Notes: generated by a model from the letters alone, not told the origin. Shown: positions 18,664 to 30,470, counted from the stretch's first letter. The stretch is 64,000 bases of DNA from Notospermus geniculatus (GCA_002633025.1 NMRB01000789.1:96953-160952), one strand, 5' to 3'. Made by a program: numbers and translations.

Positions 18664-18836
18664 AACCTGAAATAGTAACAGGTTTCTCAGGTGAAAGACA
18701 TAGCTTCCTACCGGATCTGAACCCACGGACCCTCGCATAATCGCCAGCACTCAGGGACAGCACGCCTCAACCACTAGGCCAAATCCCCATCTTCAAAAAA
18801 GATGGTTCAGTGACCAATGTTAAACGAGGCATCCCT
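18664..18836 (-). mobile_element. tRNA-derived SINE, family 2 (minus-strand copy)
   Basis: On the minus strand it carries GATTTGGCCTAGTGGTTGAG (A box) and GGGTTCAGATCCGG (B box), then a body ending in GTTTCTCAGG-like complement. It matches the plus-strand copy at 28056-28230, including the leading GCCTCGTTTAACATTGGTCA. Confidence 0.75.
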
Positions 18837-18839
18837 CAG

Positions 18840-19729
18840 TACCCTGTGAGTAGCCCAAACAATCTCCAAACCCAAACCGTTTTATGTTATGCAAGAGGTC
18901 ACATATAAAGGAGATACAATTAAAGAACTCTCTTTTTCAGATGCAAAATTGCTGTACCCTTTCATCACTACAGGGATGGCACTAACCCACTCACCAAATC
19001 GCCACTGGCTATTTCACCTCCAATTTGGCTAAAACTTCAACCACTTGGCTAAAATTTTCAAAACTAAAGACTTGACAGAAGCCAGCTCCATCCCTGCTAG
19101 CATATCTCCCATTGTCTCGTGCTCACTGGGTACGATGGAAGCTGTACATTTAGATAAACATCATGGAAATTGTTCTTCCCTAACCCCTGCCAACAAATGA
19201 CGCCAAGCTTCTTACTTTATTGACACAGAATGGCCATAACTTCCCCACTCTTGCGGATGTCTGCCATCTCTTGGTGCTTGTACTTGCAATTATCCAGTTT
19301 CTTTCGTCAAAAATGGCCTCTGAGTGTCATCAGCATTTGCGGCAAGAAGCAGATGGCCACATGGACGATTTATCTGTATTTGTGTAGCTGTTCAGCTACC
19401 GGATTAGCCTGTAGACCTATCAGAAGGTTGCCCTGGTGGGTTTGTTCTACCTAAGAAGAGGTTTGAGTTTCCTGTATCAGACTGATTGCAGAATGGTGTT
19501 CCTCATCTTCAGAAGTGGGAATTCAACTGCACTGGACCAAAACAATAATGAGAGATGCACAAATACATTCTTATCTTTCTGGTTAGGAGACTGACTCTTC
19601 AGTATCTAACTCATTGGTGCTTTTAGTTCATGGCATTCTGAAAGCTCCATAAAGATCTGTTGCTGTTGTAAATACAAGTAGGTGTTGTGATGATGAGGAG
19701 GAAAGGGTGCGGTTAATTCTGGAGAATTT
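18840..19729. other. No gene recognised; possible weak minus-strand exon
   Basis: No confident feature. On the minus strand 19350-19215 reads an open KKLDNCKYKHQEMADIRKSG-like frame ending at a TAA that overlaps AATAAA, which could be a terminal exon. I recognise no family, so it is noted only. Confidence 0.2.
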
Positions 19730-20032
19730 CTAGCTGTTTATGCTGTCTGTATTTCTTTTGGACTACATGTCCTTTAGTGGGCATGGTTTCTTGCTGTTTA
19801 TGCTGTCTGTATTTCTTGTGGACTACATGTCCTTTAGTGGGCATGGTTTCTTGCTGTTTATGCTGTCTATATTTCTTTTGGACTACATGCCCTTTAGTGG
19901 GCACGGTTTCTTGCTGTTTATGTTGTCTATATTTCTTGTGGACTAGGTCTACATGGCCTTTAGTGGGCACGGTTTCTTGCTGTTTATGCTGTCTATATTT
20001 CTTGTGGACTACATGTCCTTTAGTGTGCACGA
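19730..20032. repeat. Minisatellite, 60-bp unit, five copies, open on both strands
   Basis: Five units of TTTCTTGCTGTTTATGCTGT... with a 60-bp period; the fourth unit carries a 6-bp insertion. Sixty bases is twenty codons, so frames stay open on both strands. The minus strand encodes a basic repeat (GHVVHKKYRQHKQQETVPTK per unit, 105 residues in all), the plus strand a hydrophobic one. There is no evidence of expression. Confidence 0.9.
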
Positions 20033-20039
20033 TTCAGGG

Positions 20040-20690
20040 AATGGAATATTTGAGGCTTTTGCGAATTAAACACTGGCCCTGGGTAGCCTGAAAATGGATC
20101 TGTTGACTCTGGACTTTTTTTGAACCAGTAAGATGATTGTTTTGGGACACTGGGTTGGTCTTGAAATGAATGAATCTCATCTAATTCTGTAATAGCTGGT
20201 CTGAAATTTTAAAAAAGAAATTGCTGATGCATGCTTGAGTTGGTTAGAAATCTAAATCTTGAATTTAATCTACAAATTGAAATGAAGTGGCGAATTCCCA
20301 AAACAGTGGGGCATGCGAAAGTCGATTTTCCAGCAATTGCTTCACAGTGTACTCGAAAAGATGTTATCGTTGAATGGAAAATTGCACTAAATCTCTCGAG
20401 CCTCAGAAACTTGTGCGAGCAATTTAATTAACCTATCTCAGATTTATCGATATATTATTGACAAAATATCGCTCTAATCAGCAAACGTATTAATAACTTG
20501 ATCTCTGAACTACTTAATTTACGCAGTAAATTGAAAATGGATAGAAAAATCCATATTCACAGTTGATCCTCCAAATTGAAAACTGCAAAGTTTATTCGCA
20601 TTGCTGTCAAGAACAACAGTTGAGAGGTGCTTATGCTTAATTAAACAGGGTCTGCTGGCCTATTCGCAGGCCAAATATTGTAGCCAGCAC
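20040..20690. other. No gene recognised
   Basis: AT-rich sequence lacking recognisable exons or repeats. Confidence 0.4.
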
Positions 20691-20694
20691 TCGT

Positions 20695-20849
20695 CAGGGG
20701 CGGATCCAGGATTTGGGAAAAGAGGGGGCCCTGTGCTACTAAATATTGAAATCTGCGGTGAATTTCAAAGATTTTTTGCTTCAAAATCCAGAATTTCATG
20801 GTCAATTTTACAGATTTGTTGGCGCGTGCCCCCTTGGATCCGTGTCTGC
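20695..20849. mobile_element. hAT-like MITE (155 bp)
   Basis: Starts CAGGGGCGGATCCAGGATTT and ends CCCCCTTGGATCCGTGTCTG, whose complement begins CAGACACGGATCCAAGGGGG. CAG termini with a GGATCCA core are typical of animal hAT MITEs. A clean 8-bp target duplication is not visible. Confidence 0.55.
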
Positions 20850-21520
20850 TTGTGGACTAAAAACAGCCTTCTTGTTGGTTCCTTCTCATGGTCTCGGAAG
20901 AAATGTCATTCAAATGTATCTTAGCATTCCTGTGACATGGACCACTTTCTGTGACATGGACCACTTTCTTTCCAATCAATCAATCATTGGTGAAATCTTT
21001 TCAAAGCTTTGCCATTAATGACAAATCTGATGGGAGCAATCATCCTGAAAGGTTCGCACAAAATGAAATTTTCTGTTTGATTGGCTGAGTAAAACACACT
21101 CTGTCAAGATAAATAAAGTAACTCAATTTTCTGAGTGGGTCTGTTGAAAGTACCATTTTCGTTCTGTCATGATACTAAGACTGGTTATTAAATTTACCAG
21201 CATTGAGTTTGACACTTATTTCTTAGAGCTTTGCACAATAGACAAACCAAATCAGGGGAAACAGCTAATGCGCCTAAAATGGGCAAATTTTATGGATTGC
21301 CGTTCACATTTTAAACTTGTCTTCGAGAAAGAACTTATTTGGCTCAATTGTGCCGTGCCCTCATCCTTATAACAAAGTGAGGCTTTTATAGTGCTGTCCA
21401 CTCTAATGTGGTCTCAAAGTGCTCTGTTTTTTGAGGAACTCAAGAGCAGCACATATCGCTTGATCCCTTCAGACCAAGATATCCAACATAGAGCATAAAA
21501 AACGACACACGAAATGATAA
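20850..21520. other. No gene recognised
   Basis: Contains a short tandem CTGTGACATGGACCACTTTC (two copies, about 20930-20970) and otherwise unrecognised sequence. Confidence 0.4.
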
Positions 21521-21675
21521 GAAAAGTTAAGTCGTCTCCGAATTTCGCAAAGTTTCAACCTCAGCTGGGGTCTTCCACAGACACTTTCTGTAGAGATCCC
21601 AGAAGTACTTCTGGGATCTCCACAGAAAGTGCCTTGCATGAGGAAGACCCCGAAAATTCGGAGACCACTTTACTT
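21521..21675. mobile_element. Hairpin/foldback MITE (about 155 bp)
   Basis: Near-palindrome centred at about 21609: GTCTCCGAATTTCG ... GTCTTCCACAGACACTTTCT ... CCCAGAAGT is mirrored by ACTTCTGGGATCTCCACAGA ... GAAGACCCCG ... CGGAGAC. One arm carries about 20 extra bases. A fragment of the motif occurs near 14330. Confidence 0.7.
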
Positions 21676-21679
21676 TACT

Positions 21680-22260
21680 TTCAGACTAATTAAGAGTGCG
21701 AAGTGGCTCCTTGGCATGGAATCGAAATTATGGTCTATCACAAATTTTGGGAGATTTCAGTTGACATACAGCTAAGAGTTTGACACTGCCGAACCATGTG
21801 AATAGAGTTGAAGGAATTCGACTGTTGCATGGCAATTTTGTTTCACCACTCTTTGTGTATTTTTACAACCCTCTACATTGTTCCACCATTCCTCGTGCAC
21901 TGATCCTGGTACTAACTCTGTCTGAAGGTATGCTCGAAGAAGAAGCCACCCTGCGTTTCTCCTACAGTTCAATAATCATACACCATATCAGCTAAAATTG
22001 TACGCCGTGGCCACATTATACCTAAAGTGATTTGTATATCGATAAAGTTCAAAGTCTGTCATCTTTGATCTCCAGCATCTGGGCTACAAATGACTGCAGG
22101 CCATCAGACAAATTGACAAATTATTGCTAGTCAAATTGATTCAATTTGGATGTGCCCTTGTGAACTGTGTTTATTGTTGGAAGCCGAGATAACTCAATCT
22201 TAATAGTTAACATCATGTAAATGTCGGTAAGATTCTTTGAGAATGCATCTTTCAGACCAT
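21680..22260. other. No gene recognised
   Basis: No supported exon, RNA or repeat. Confidence 0.4.
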
Positions 22261-22264
22261 TCTA

Positions 22265-22805
22265 CTAGTACTAATTTGTTCCACCATTCTTCAAACATCT
22301 TTTACACTCTACTGCTTTGTTCCACCATTCTTCAAACATCTTTTTAAAAAGATGTTTAAAAACCTCTCTACTGCTTTGTTCCACCATTCTTCAAACATCT
22401 TTTAAAGGGCCTCTAGAGGCAGCCAGCATGGCAGGGGAAAACCGCGGGGAAAACCCAGGTTGAATACCTCGTACCAGTGATTATAACGTTAAAGTGGCGC
22501 CGCCTGGCCGAAGAACCGGTACTGATAGTAGCCTAATGGCGAGCTGCCTCTAGAGGCCCTTTAAACCTGCTTTGTTCCACCATTCTTCCACCAGTCTGTC
22601 AACATCTTTTAAACCACCATTCTTCCACCATTCCACTGTTCCACCATTCGTCCACCAGTCTGTCAACATCTTTTAAACCCCTCTTTGTTCCACCATTCTT
22701 CAAACATCTTTTAAACCACTCTACTGCTTTGTTCCACCATTCTTCAAACATCTCTTAATTTAACCTCTTACTGCTTTGTTCCACCATTCTTCAAACATCT
22801 TGATC
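22265..22805. repeat. Minisatellite based on TTTGTTCCACCATTCTTC
   Basis: Eight or more imperfect copies of GCTTTGTTCCACCATTCTTC followed by AAACATCTTTTAAACC, spaced about 45-60 bp, with higher-order variants (CACCAGTCTGTCAACATC). The array is interrupted at a TTTTAAA by the MITE at 22406-22560. Confidence 0.9.
22406..22560. mobile_element. TTAA-target MITE (155 bp; piggyBac- or Kolobok-like)
   Basis: Terminal inverted repeats AGGGCCTCTAGAGGCAGC (18 bp, perfect) with TTAA on both sides (22402-22405, 22561-22564). Neighbouring minisatellite units read CATCTTTTAAACC without the insertion, giving the empty site. A TTAA duplication is diagnostic of piggyBac or Kolobok-type integration. Non-coding. 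Confidence 0.9.
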
Positions 22806-22809
22806 AAAC

Positions 22810-23917
22810 CACACTGCTTTTGTGTCACCATTTTGCATGTGTGTGTGCGTCTTTCACAATGTTCTACTTGCTTCTTCAACTCATTTCACTCTCAGTGAGT
22901 CTTCACTCAGTTCATCATCTTTCTCCCACACTTCCTTCATTCCCTTTCTCTATGTATCCCTCAATTCATCGCTGGGTCGACACTGTTTAGTGTCAGGTCT
23001 GCATCATCTGTGTTACAAAAATCTCAATGCTGGTTGAAAACTGCTTCATTTTGGCTCAGATGCANCATCACCTGAGTTTATGTCATTGACTGATAATACT
23101 CATCACATCATAAAATACTTCTTGGTGTGTTCAGCTTTAACTTTTCTGTACTGATCCTCAACATTGACAATGAGAGTCACAGTTTCACACTTAACCATGG
23201 AGACTTATCACAGAGGTGAGCACAATGGCCCTGGCCATTTCATTATGAACTTCATGGACCGGACTCGGACGGGAAGGGTGCTGCAGCACTTCGAGACATT
23301 ATTTGGCCAACATTACACGTTCTAGCTCATTTTACGATTTTTTTTTAGGACGGGACAGGACGTTTTGAGAACTACTTCAGTGTGACAGTACCTTTAGGTG
23401 TTGATTCCATTAAAAATCATTTCCAACGAGTTTGAAGGTTCAATTCCAGAAGATAATGATAAAGTGAGGTGCAAAAAGATGCATTCGTCCCAAGTCAGGT
23501 TCCCTTAAGTACAGGCATGTCCATTTTGTGATGACTCCCACGAGAGATATTTCCATGGCACCAGCTTATTGCTTTACGTAAAGTCCTTTTTCATAATGGT
23601 AAATGAAGCAACGGGATCTCCATTACCCTTCCTAGAGTTGAAAAATACCCAATTATTGGGATAAGAAAAAAACTATAGATTAATGACGGCTTATCTGACT
23701 TAATTCACCATCACTCAAATTTGACAGAACGCAAATTAAGAAAATGACGTCTTTGATTAGTCTATTAATGGATCTTAAAATGGCACCCAATCTGTATTCT
23801 TGGTTGATGTTTTGTAAACCTAGTGACATGTAGATGCTAGTTTTGTCATTCTTAATAAATGAAAAAAATACTTTTTTACATCTGAAGGACATAACAGTGT
23901 GGCCCTCAAAACATATA
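22810..23917. other. No gene recognised
   Basis: Pyrimidine-rich stretch near 22860-22960, a single N at 23065, and unrecognised sequence beyond. Confidence 0.4.
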
Positions 23918-24043
23918 GGGCCGATTTCACAAAAGGTGTTTAAGACTTAGACGCGTGTAACTTCACTAAATGCACGCACTTCCACCATGCATTTGACGAA
24001 GTTACACGCGTCTAAGTCTTAAAGGCCCTTTTGAAATTGGCCC
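23918..24043. mobile_element. Foldback MITE (126 bp), GGGCC termini
   Basis: Palindrome: GGGCCGATTTCAC ... TTAAGACTTAGACGCGTGTA ... TGCA / TGCATTTGACGAAGTTACAC ... TAAGTCTTAA ... GAAATTGGCCC. ATA occurs on both flanks. It belongs to the group of short palindromic elements with GGG-Cs and TTCACAAA-like ends seen elsewhere in this window. Confidence 0.8.
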
Positions 24044-26980
24044 ATAATGTACACACACCAATTCCACCAACAGACAGTATAGAGTAAGGCACAGAAAGTT
24101 ATCCAAAGATCCGAGCCTCTACCAACTGTGACCATTAGATGCTATCATCATTAGGGGATGGCAGCTTTGTGAGGGGAAGTTGTAAAATGTTCCAAATCTT
24201 GCACACTTCCAGTCCAAGTGATCGTTACCACAGTCACACTGGCAAAAAGGCCATATTCACCCTCGCTTCTAATATCGACAGACAGCAAATTAAGAAAACA
24301 ATCTCTTTTATTAGCTCAAGTGACTCGGAAACTTTTTTCTAAATTTTCTCATATTACTCCATCCATCAAATTTTTAAATTCCTTCTTTCCATTTCCATGG
24401 TTACGTAGGCCGATTTTGCTCATTAAGGATTAATACTTTAAACGATAGTTTCTCATATGGCATGACAAGTTGATTACCTTCTCAGCAGGGGCCTTAAACA
24501 AGCAATCGTCGTTTTGACAGTGGGTTTGATTAATTAATAGGCTGAATCATTTGAAAAATTAAAAATATTGAATGGTCGAATGGTGGAAAACATTTATTTT
24601 AAATATTAAACTTGTAACAGTAGGTCCATGGGCATGAATAACGAACACACTTTATCTACATCCTAGTCGTTGGCCTGTTGCCATGGCTGTACATGCGATT
24701 AAATGTTTTCTGCTCAGCTTATCTTAGGCATCTTTCGTTCAGAAAGTGAAATTACAAGACATTTGGTCTACTGTCTCCAAGACCTGGTTGATTAGTCCGC
24801 CTCAAGACACTGAGACATTATGGCCACAAATTCCCTTGTCATTCTTCTTCTTGGAACTGACATAAATACACCTTCAAAAAGTTTTCTTAAAGCTGCTTGG
24901 TAAAAACGAAACTGAATCTCGCCGTGCATTAGCCAAAGTAGCAAAAATCTTCATAGCCACAAGCGAATTTCCATCGCTGGCCAAGAAAGACACGAACATT
25001 CACGTTTCATTAGTCAGAACAAGATTGGACGAAACAACGAGATGAGAAAAAGTAGCCTATGGCCAGCAGTCAGAACAGGGTGAAGAGGAAATGAGAGGAT
25101 GGAACAAGTGTTGACCAGTTTTGTGACCACCAAGTACAGGCCAGATCTCCCTCTGGTATGGCTGAGGTATTACTTGTTAGGATGGCCAGCTTCTGATGGC
25201 TTGTCCGCATTGGCCATCAGGTTTTTGGATGTGAGAGGATCAGAAATTCCTGCATTGTGTTTGTGATTCTGAGAATCCCAGGCACCAAATCAGTGTACTA
25301 AGGTACTATGCTACTACCCTCAAAGGAACAGAAAAGGGCCGTTTTCTTTAATTTCATGGGGTTTTTGATGATTTTGAAGAAATTAGTACCTTTAAAAAAA
25401 TTTCTGGTAGAAACCTTGCAAATTTCAACAACAACATACTTCAAGTCCACCATTTTCACCGATTCTCTGCTCATATAGACGCCTTCAAAGTTACAAGTGA
25501 ACAGAAGATTTTCTTGATTTTCCTCTGCAGGTTCAGTACTTTGCCAAGGCTCCTAGCTAAAAAAATCATGAGAAATTTCCAGATTATCTTGATTCTCCTC
25601 TGACACTTTGGGAACTCATTGATCACCCATTTACCCGAGGCCTTATCCCTTCCACCAGAATCCAATCAAAGTGACCACAAGGCATTGTCACAGATTCAGC
25701 TCTTCATCCGCCAAGGCTCTTCACTAAAAAGTTACGAGAGAAATGGTAGATTTTCTTCTTTCTCTCCTTATACTCTGGAGCACTTACTTTGACTCCAGAA
25801 ATCTCGTGCACGCTTCAGTCTACTTTGTCATGCTAATTCCTAGTAGAGTCCCCAAAGACCTTTGCAGGTGCAAAGGAGGAATGTCGTTAAGATGGTTTGA
25901 TTAGAAATGTGTGAAGGCCAAATGAGAATTACACAGCGTCTTCTTCACTTGGTGCATCTTAATTGCCTTCGCTTGTACGATGTTTTGAGGAAGTTCATGC
26001 GTCCCAGGGTGGACCAAGGTATGGTTTGTTACTGGGGATGTGAATTTGTCGTGAAGGAAGGCACCAGGCAGAAGCAGCGTGCTAGGCCATTTAATTGATC
26101 AATACCCAGATACATTTTTCACGTTCGAAAGGATACTCAAAGCCATCAGCAAATTGAGAAGCATACTTGACCAACTCTGTCTTGGCCGTTCAGTGGTATC
26201 CTTTTGAATTTTGCAAGTGTAATGAGTATACTTGTACATCTGCTTTCAAAGTATCATTTACCAAATTTACTAATAGGCATTCAGATGACTTGTAGGAAAC
26301 CTGTACCTTCCTAAGTATTCCCAAAAATTGCCTAACACTTCCCGAGTTGTTGATGACGTGAGGCTATCTGCACGAAGACTTTCAAGTTCCTTTCTTCCTC
26401 TCGGCGAAACTTCTGTTTTGAGAATTCGTTCCTTGAGAAAAAATCCTAAATTGTGCAAGCAGCTGTTGTGAATTTCTTTGCTGATGGAAATGGACGCCAT
26501 GGGTTGTCTGTCTCCTTTCAAGAGTTTTCGGTCTCAGTTCAGGGGAAGTGTTCCCAAGGCCCTTGGGAAGAAGGCTTGGAGAATCTGATGGCAGTATGTG
26601 TCAGAATTTTTACTCAAAACCCTACCATCAAATCAACTTCCTGTGAATTCGAAATGCTACTCGATATGCGAGGACCATAATTTGTTACACCTGTGAAGTG
26701 TTTTGCGTGCATTCTTTCCTTAATGGAAGAAGTTTGGCAGCAGCAGCAGTGTCTCTGAAGACCGTTCCAGCTTATAACAGCTAGGTGCTAAAGTGCGAAT
26801 TGACATCACCGCTTTCTGATGATTGTTTTCTGGAGGCGATAATCGTTTGGTGGAGTTTCTCCAAGTGCACCTGGGATGCTGTCAGGTGATTCTCACCTGG
26901 CATTCTCTGCGTATTGATTAAAATTCTAAAGCATGGAGTTAGGCTGGTGACTGGCACAAACACAATTTTCCTATCTGCCA
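24044..26980. other. Nearly 3 kb without a recognisable gene
   Basis: Unique-looking sequence with no domain, tRNA, or clear tandem repeat. A CTTCCTTAATGG... GCAGCAGCAGCAG stretch is at about 26735. This could be intronic DNA of IMMP2L, whose upstream exons are not visible, but that is inference. Confidence 0.4.
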
Positions 26981-26981
26981 T

Positions 26982-27435
26982 TATAGCTGCGCTTCCATTA
27001 CAGAAAAAGCCGGTATTTGTCCGGGCTTATTCTGCTTCCATTACAGGATGTCCGTGTTTAATAAGTCCAATTCTCAGTAAGTCCAGATCTAACTTGGATA
27101 GCAGAGCCGAGTATACTCCAAATCTAAATTAGAACCGGATCAACACCGGTGTTTTCTGCAGTGGAATGGCAATAAATCCTTGTCAATTTGTAGTCTATTT
27201 CCGGGTCTATTTATGTTCGGCGACAGGTGGCTTAAGATCGCTTGCAACAATGCGCATGCTCAAAAGTACCAGAAAAATATACGCAGTTCACGCCACATAT
27301 CGCCATCTGTACCCAAACCTACTAACCTGAAATTAGTGGAAGCGCAGGCCGTGGAATATCCGGTCTTATTAACATGGATAGACACCGGTACTAATAAGAC
27401 TGGGTATAAAAAATGTAATGGAAGTGCAGCTTATA
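26982..27435. mobile_element. TIR element (454 bp)
   Basis: Left end TATAGCTGCGCTTCCATTAC and right end GTAATGGAAGTGCAGCTTATA are inverted. Further inward GCTTATT ... AATAAGTCC and AATAAGACTGGG show subterminal similarity. It encodes a 131-residue frame without recognisable domain. TA or TATA is the likely target. Confidence 0.65.
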
Positions 27436-27879
27436 CACAATATCATGCACAGCCTGCAATCTGGGTCGTGTCAAAAAATCAACCGAGCCTTGCATGTTGG
27501 AAACTCCTGGTCAAGCTGCTTCATCTCTTTCTCCTTTTGCCATCTCCAGACCATTTAATAACATCCACCAAATGATGTTCACTTGCATGGCACCCATGTT
27601 GCCAAAACCAATAAGCATATTGCCGTGTGCGTTAAGTTTCCTGTGATGGGCGCACTTATCCCGCAACATTACGGCAATTTCATTTGCTCCCGCAGTATGA
27701 GACCTCCTTATTATGAAGATAAATCAAGGCTAATGCCGCTAAACGCATTTACAAGAATATGGCGACTGTGCCAGGCAAAATCAGGGGTATCAGTAGACTC
27801 TGATTGGGGTAATTTATAAGGATTTTAGGATCTTGAGGTATTTGCCAAGGCATGTCTAAGTTGTTAAATGTCTTTGCAG

Positions 27880-27950
27880 AACAATTCTCTTGGACAGTGA
27901 TGATGATCGATGGGACAAAGTACATGTAGTTCGAAACTCGGCTGTTGGAG
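27880..27950 (+). CDS. Candidate internal exon, unknown protein
   Basis: A good acceptor (AAATGTCTTTGCAG, ending 27879) and donor (GGAG followed by GTAATG at 27951) bound 71 bases. One frame is fully open and reads TILLDSDDDRWDKVHVVRNS then AVG. The acidic DSDDD run looks protein-like. I do not recognise the family and see no partner exons, so it may be chance. It lies in a region that could be an IMMP2L intron, but the residues do not match IMMP2L. Confidence 0.25.
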
Positions 27951-28055
27951 GTAATGTCTCATGTCTGCAGTAAACTGGTGTATCATTTTGAAGAAAGCCT
28001 ATTCAAAATGATCTTTCGGCTGATTGTTTCTTTTTCGCTACCATTCTACAGGTAT

Positions 28056-28230
28056 GGATGCCTTGTTTAACATAGGTCATTGAACCATCTTTTTTGAAGA
28101 TGGGGATTTGGCCTAGTGGTTAAGGCGTGCTGCCCCTTAGTGCTGGCGATTGATGCCTAATGCGAGGGTACTGGGTTCGAATCTGGCAGGAAGCGATGTC
28201 TTTCACCTTACAAACCCGTTTCTATTTCAC
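28056..28230 (+). mobile_element. tRNA-derived SINE, family 2 (plus-strand copy)
   Basis: Contains GATTTGGCCTAGTGGTTAAG (A box) and CTGGGTTCGAATCTGGC (B box), preceded by GCCTTGTTTAACATAGGTCA and an AAGATGGGG leader. It corresponds to the minus-strand copy at 18664-18836. Confidence 0.8.
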
Positions 28231-28234
28231 ATTC

Positions 28235-28990
28235 TACAAGTATCCTCATAGATTACAGCCGCCATATCCCTTTCAAAACAAGTGACTCAGAGACCCAGAC
28301 AGGAATCTCTCTGGATTTAGCTTCGATACAATGTGGGATCTGGCTGGGAATTTTTGACGGATTCTTTTGTGCGATGACTGGGATGAGTAACCTGCAGCTG
28401 GCAGCAGTGGCGCGGATGTACTTTGAGGGGTGCCTGTTTCTGGCAGCCACAGTTGCTCATGCTATAAGCCATTTAAGCTTCCTGTCATCCTGTCACATAC
28501 AGTTTACAACTTTTTTTTTTACATCAGCCATCATCATGTTCAAAATCCAACGTTTGACAGGGGTCCGTCCAATGATCTTCTTGACCATGCGATACAGAAA
28601 CCGCCGTTCACCTAATCCCATTCTGCTTGATATAACTGAGAGGTTTACCTGAAGAGCCGAGCCATGGTTGTCAAGCCAAGACATATTTGTTCAAGCCGAT
28701 ATGAGAGGATGGCTGTCAATAGCAGAGCTAACAAGCCCCTCCTCGAAACAGCCACATATGACCATTAGCTGACCAAGGCAAGGACAAAGTACATGTTCAG
28801 CGGTAACATGGCCAATTATTGCTCTAAACGTGATGTTGTGGCGTTGTGCGGCATGCTTTTGGTTCCTAGGATGGTGCGAGGAGAGGCTGCTGATGGGGTA
28901 GTCATTCCGCCGAGTGACAGGAAAGTGTCTTGGTGCAAGAGGTTTAGTGTCAGCAAAGCACAAGGTTATGGACAGTTGAACGATTACCAA
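28235..28990. other. No gene recognised
   Basis: No supported exon; a T9 run at about 28511. Confidence 0.4.
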
Positions 28991-28992
28991 TG

Positions 28993-29254
28993 ACCCTGTT
29001 GGCTAGTCATGGAAGAGGTTGGTTGACACATTGACAAGTGTCCTCCGACTAAGATCACCCTGTTGGCTAGTCATGGAAGAGGTTGGTTGACACATTGACA
29101 AGTGTCCTCCGACTAAGATCACCCTGTTGGCTAGTCATGGAAGAGGTTGGTTGACACATTGACAAGTGTCCTCTGACTAAGGTCATCCTGTTGGCTAGTC
29201 ATGGAAGAGGTTGGTTGACACATTGACAAGTGTCCTCTGACCAAGGTCATCCTA
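28993..29254. repeat. Minisatellite, 64-bp unit, four copies
   Basis: Four nearly identical units of CCTGTTGGCTAGTCATGGAA ... GACACATTGACAAGTGTCCT ... GACTAAG. Each contains the hairpin GACACATTGACAAGTGTC. Low divergence suggests recent expansion. Confidence 0.95.
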
Positions 29255-29272
29255 AGTATGATGGACTCATGA

Positions 29273-29550
29273 GGGGAGCCTTGATAGGCGAGTGGTTATC
29301 ACGTCCGCTTCGCAAGTGGCGGGTCCCGGGTTCGAATCCAGACCGTGCCATATGGGATTTCATTCCCTGCTCTTCACGTCCCTCGCATGGGACAGTAAGC
29401 CCTGGTGCCTTGTGCCTTGTTTCTTTGTGAGGGCAAGTAAAAGATCCCATCTAAGTGAGGAACATGAATAGCTTGAGATGGCCTCTTTTGTACTTACCAG
29501 GTCCAATAATGCTATGGCTTCGGCCCTGATGGAAAAATCAAATACAAAAC
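29273..29550 (+). mobile_element. tRNA-derived SINE, family 1 (full length, 11-bp TSD)
   Basis: The head carries TGATAGGCGAGTGGTTATCA (A box) and CCGGGTTCGAATCCAG (B box), followed by the family body. An exact 11-bp duplication TGGACTCATGA flanks it (29262-29272 and 29551-29561), the signature of LINE-mediated retroposition. This is the best-preserved copy in the window. Confidence 0.9.
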
Positions 29551-29564
29551 TGGACTCATGAAAA

Positions 29565-30060
29565 TCTCTTGGAAGAATTTGAGGCCTTTTTGCTAAAGAT
29601 GATGATGTTTTATTGCAGGTTGGCCTTATTTTCAGGCTTCTACTGACACCAAATCAAGGTATGGAAAGAGCAGAAAAATACATCCTGGGACTGAAAAAGA
29701 ATTCTATTTGATTCATTTGCAAAAACGAATCACACGTGTTGACTAATCTCATCAACTATTCCGCAAAAGAAATCTCACACCAAGTCACTCAATGTCATAC
29801 GAGTCTAGCAACCATGTAATTCAGTCACGCTGACGACGGGTAATTGACTTTGTTATAACTGCGTGTGACTCGAATAAAAAAGGTCATCCTGCTTCGCCTA
29901 AGAGCGTTTCACCCACGAGGGAATTATTGCACCAAAAAGTTGTAATAAATCTATCCAATTTGTTCAGTTCATGTAAATGTTATTGGCCTGTGAGAGCTGG
30001 TCAAAAACTTCACAGAGGAGAGACATCATTAGTTGAAATCTAATTTCTTGCTGATACTGT
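29565..30060. other. No gene recognised
   Basis: No supported exon or repeat. Confidence 0.4.
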
Positions 30061-30470
30061 TGGTCAGAGTGGCTGACCACGTCGTCTTCCTCAGAGGAAG
30101 GATGTCAAAGTTGGAGAACTTCTTCCTCAAAACAGTATTTGAGGTCTGAGTTGTTGACCACCCTCTTCCTCAGAGGAGGGACTTCAAGGTTATGGAGAAC
30201 TTCTCCCTCAAAACAGTATTTGAGGTCTGAGTTGTTGACCAGGCTTCTTCCGCAGAGGGAGGATGTCAAGGTTGGAACAATAATTGAGGTCAGAGTGGTT
30301 GACCTCCTTCTCAGAGGAGGGACAACAAACGTATTAGAACCTCTTCCTCAGAATGTATTTGAGGTCCAAGTTGTTGGTCATCTCTCCATCAGAGGAGGGA
30401 TGTCACAGTGATGGAGAACTTCTTCAGCAAAGAAGTAAGTGAGGTCGGAGTGGTTGCTCACCTCTCCTCA
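30061..30470. repeat. Minisatellite, about 75-83 bp unit, five to six copies
   Basis: Degenerate tandem units containing GAGGTCTGAGTTGTTGACCA, CTTCCTCAGAGGAGGGA and GAGAACTTCTTCCTCAAAAC. Unit length and sequence vary, indicating an older array. Confidence 0.85.

Noticed and set aside
21780-21995. NRVEGIRLLHGN frame as a possible upstream IMMP2L exon
   Set aside because: Superficial similarity to 'ARVEGASMQP' only; the catalytic serine context is absent and there are no splice sites in the right phase.
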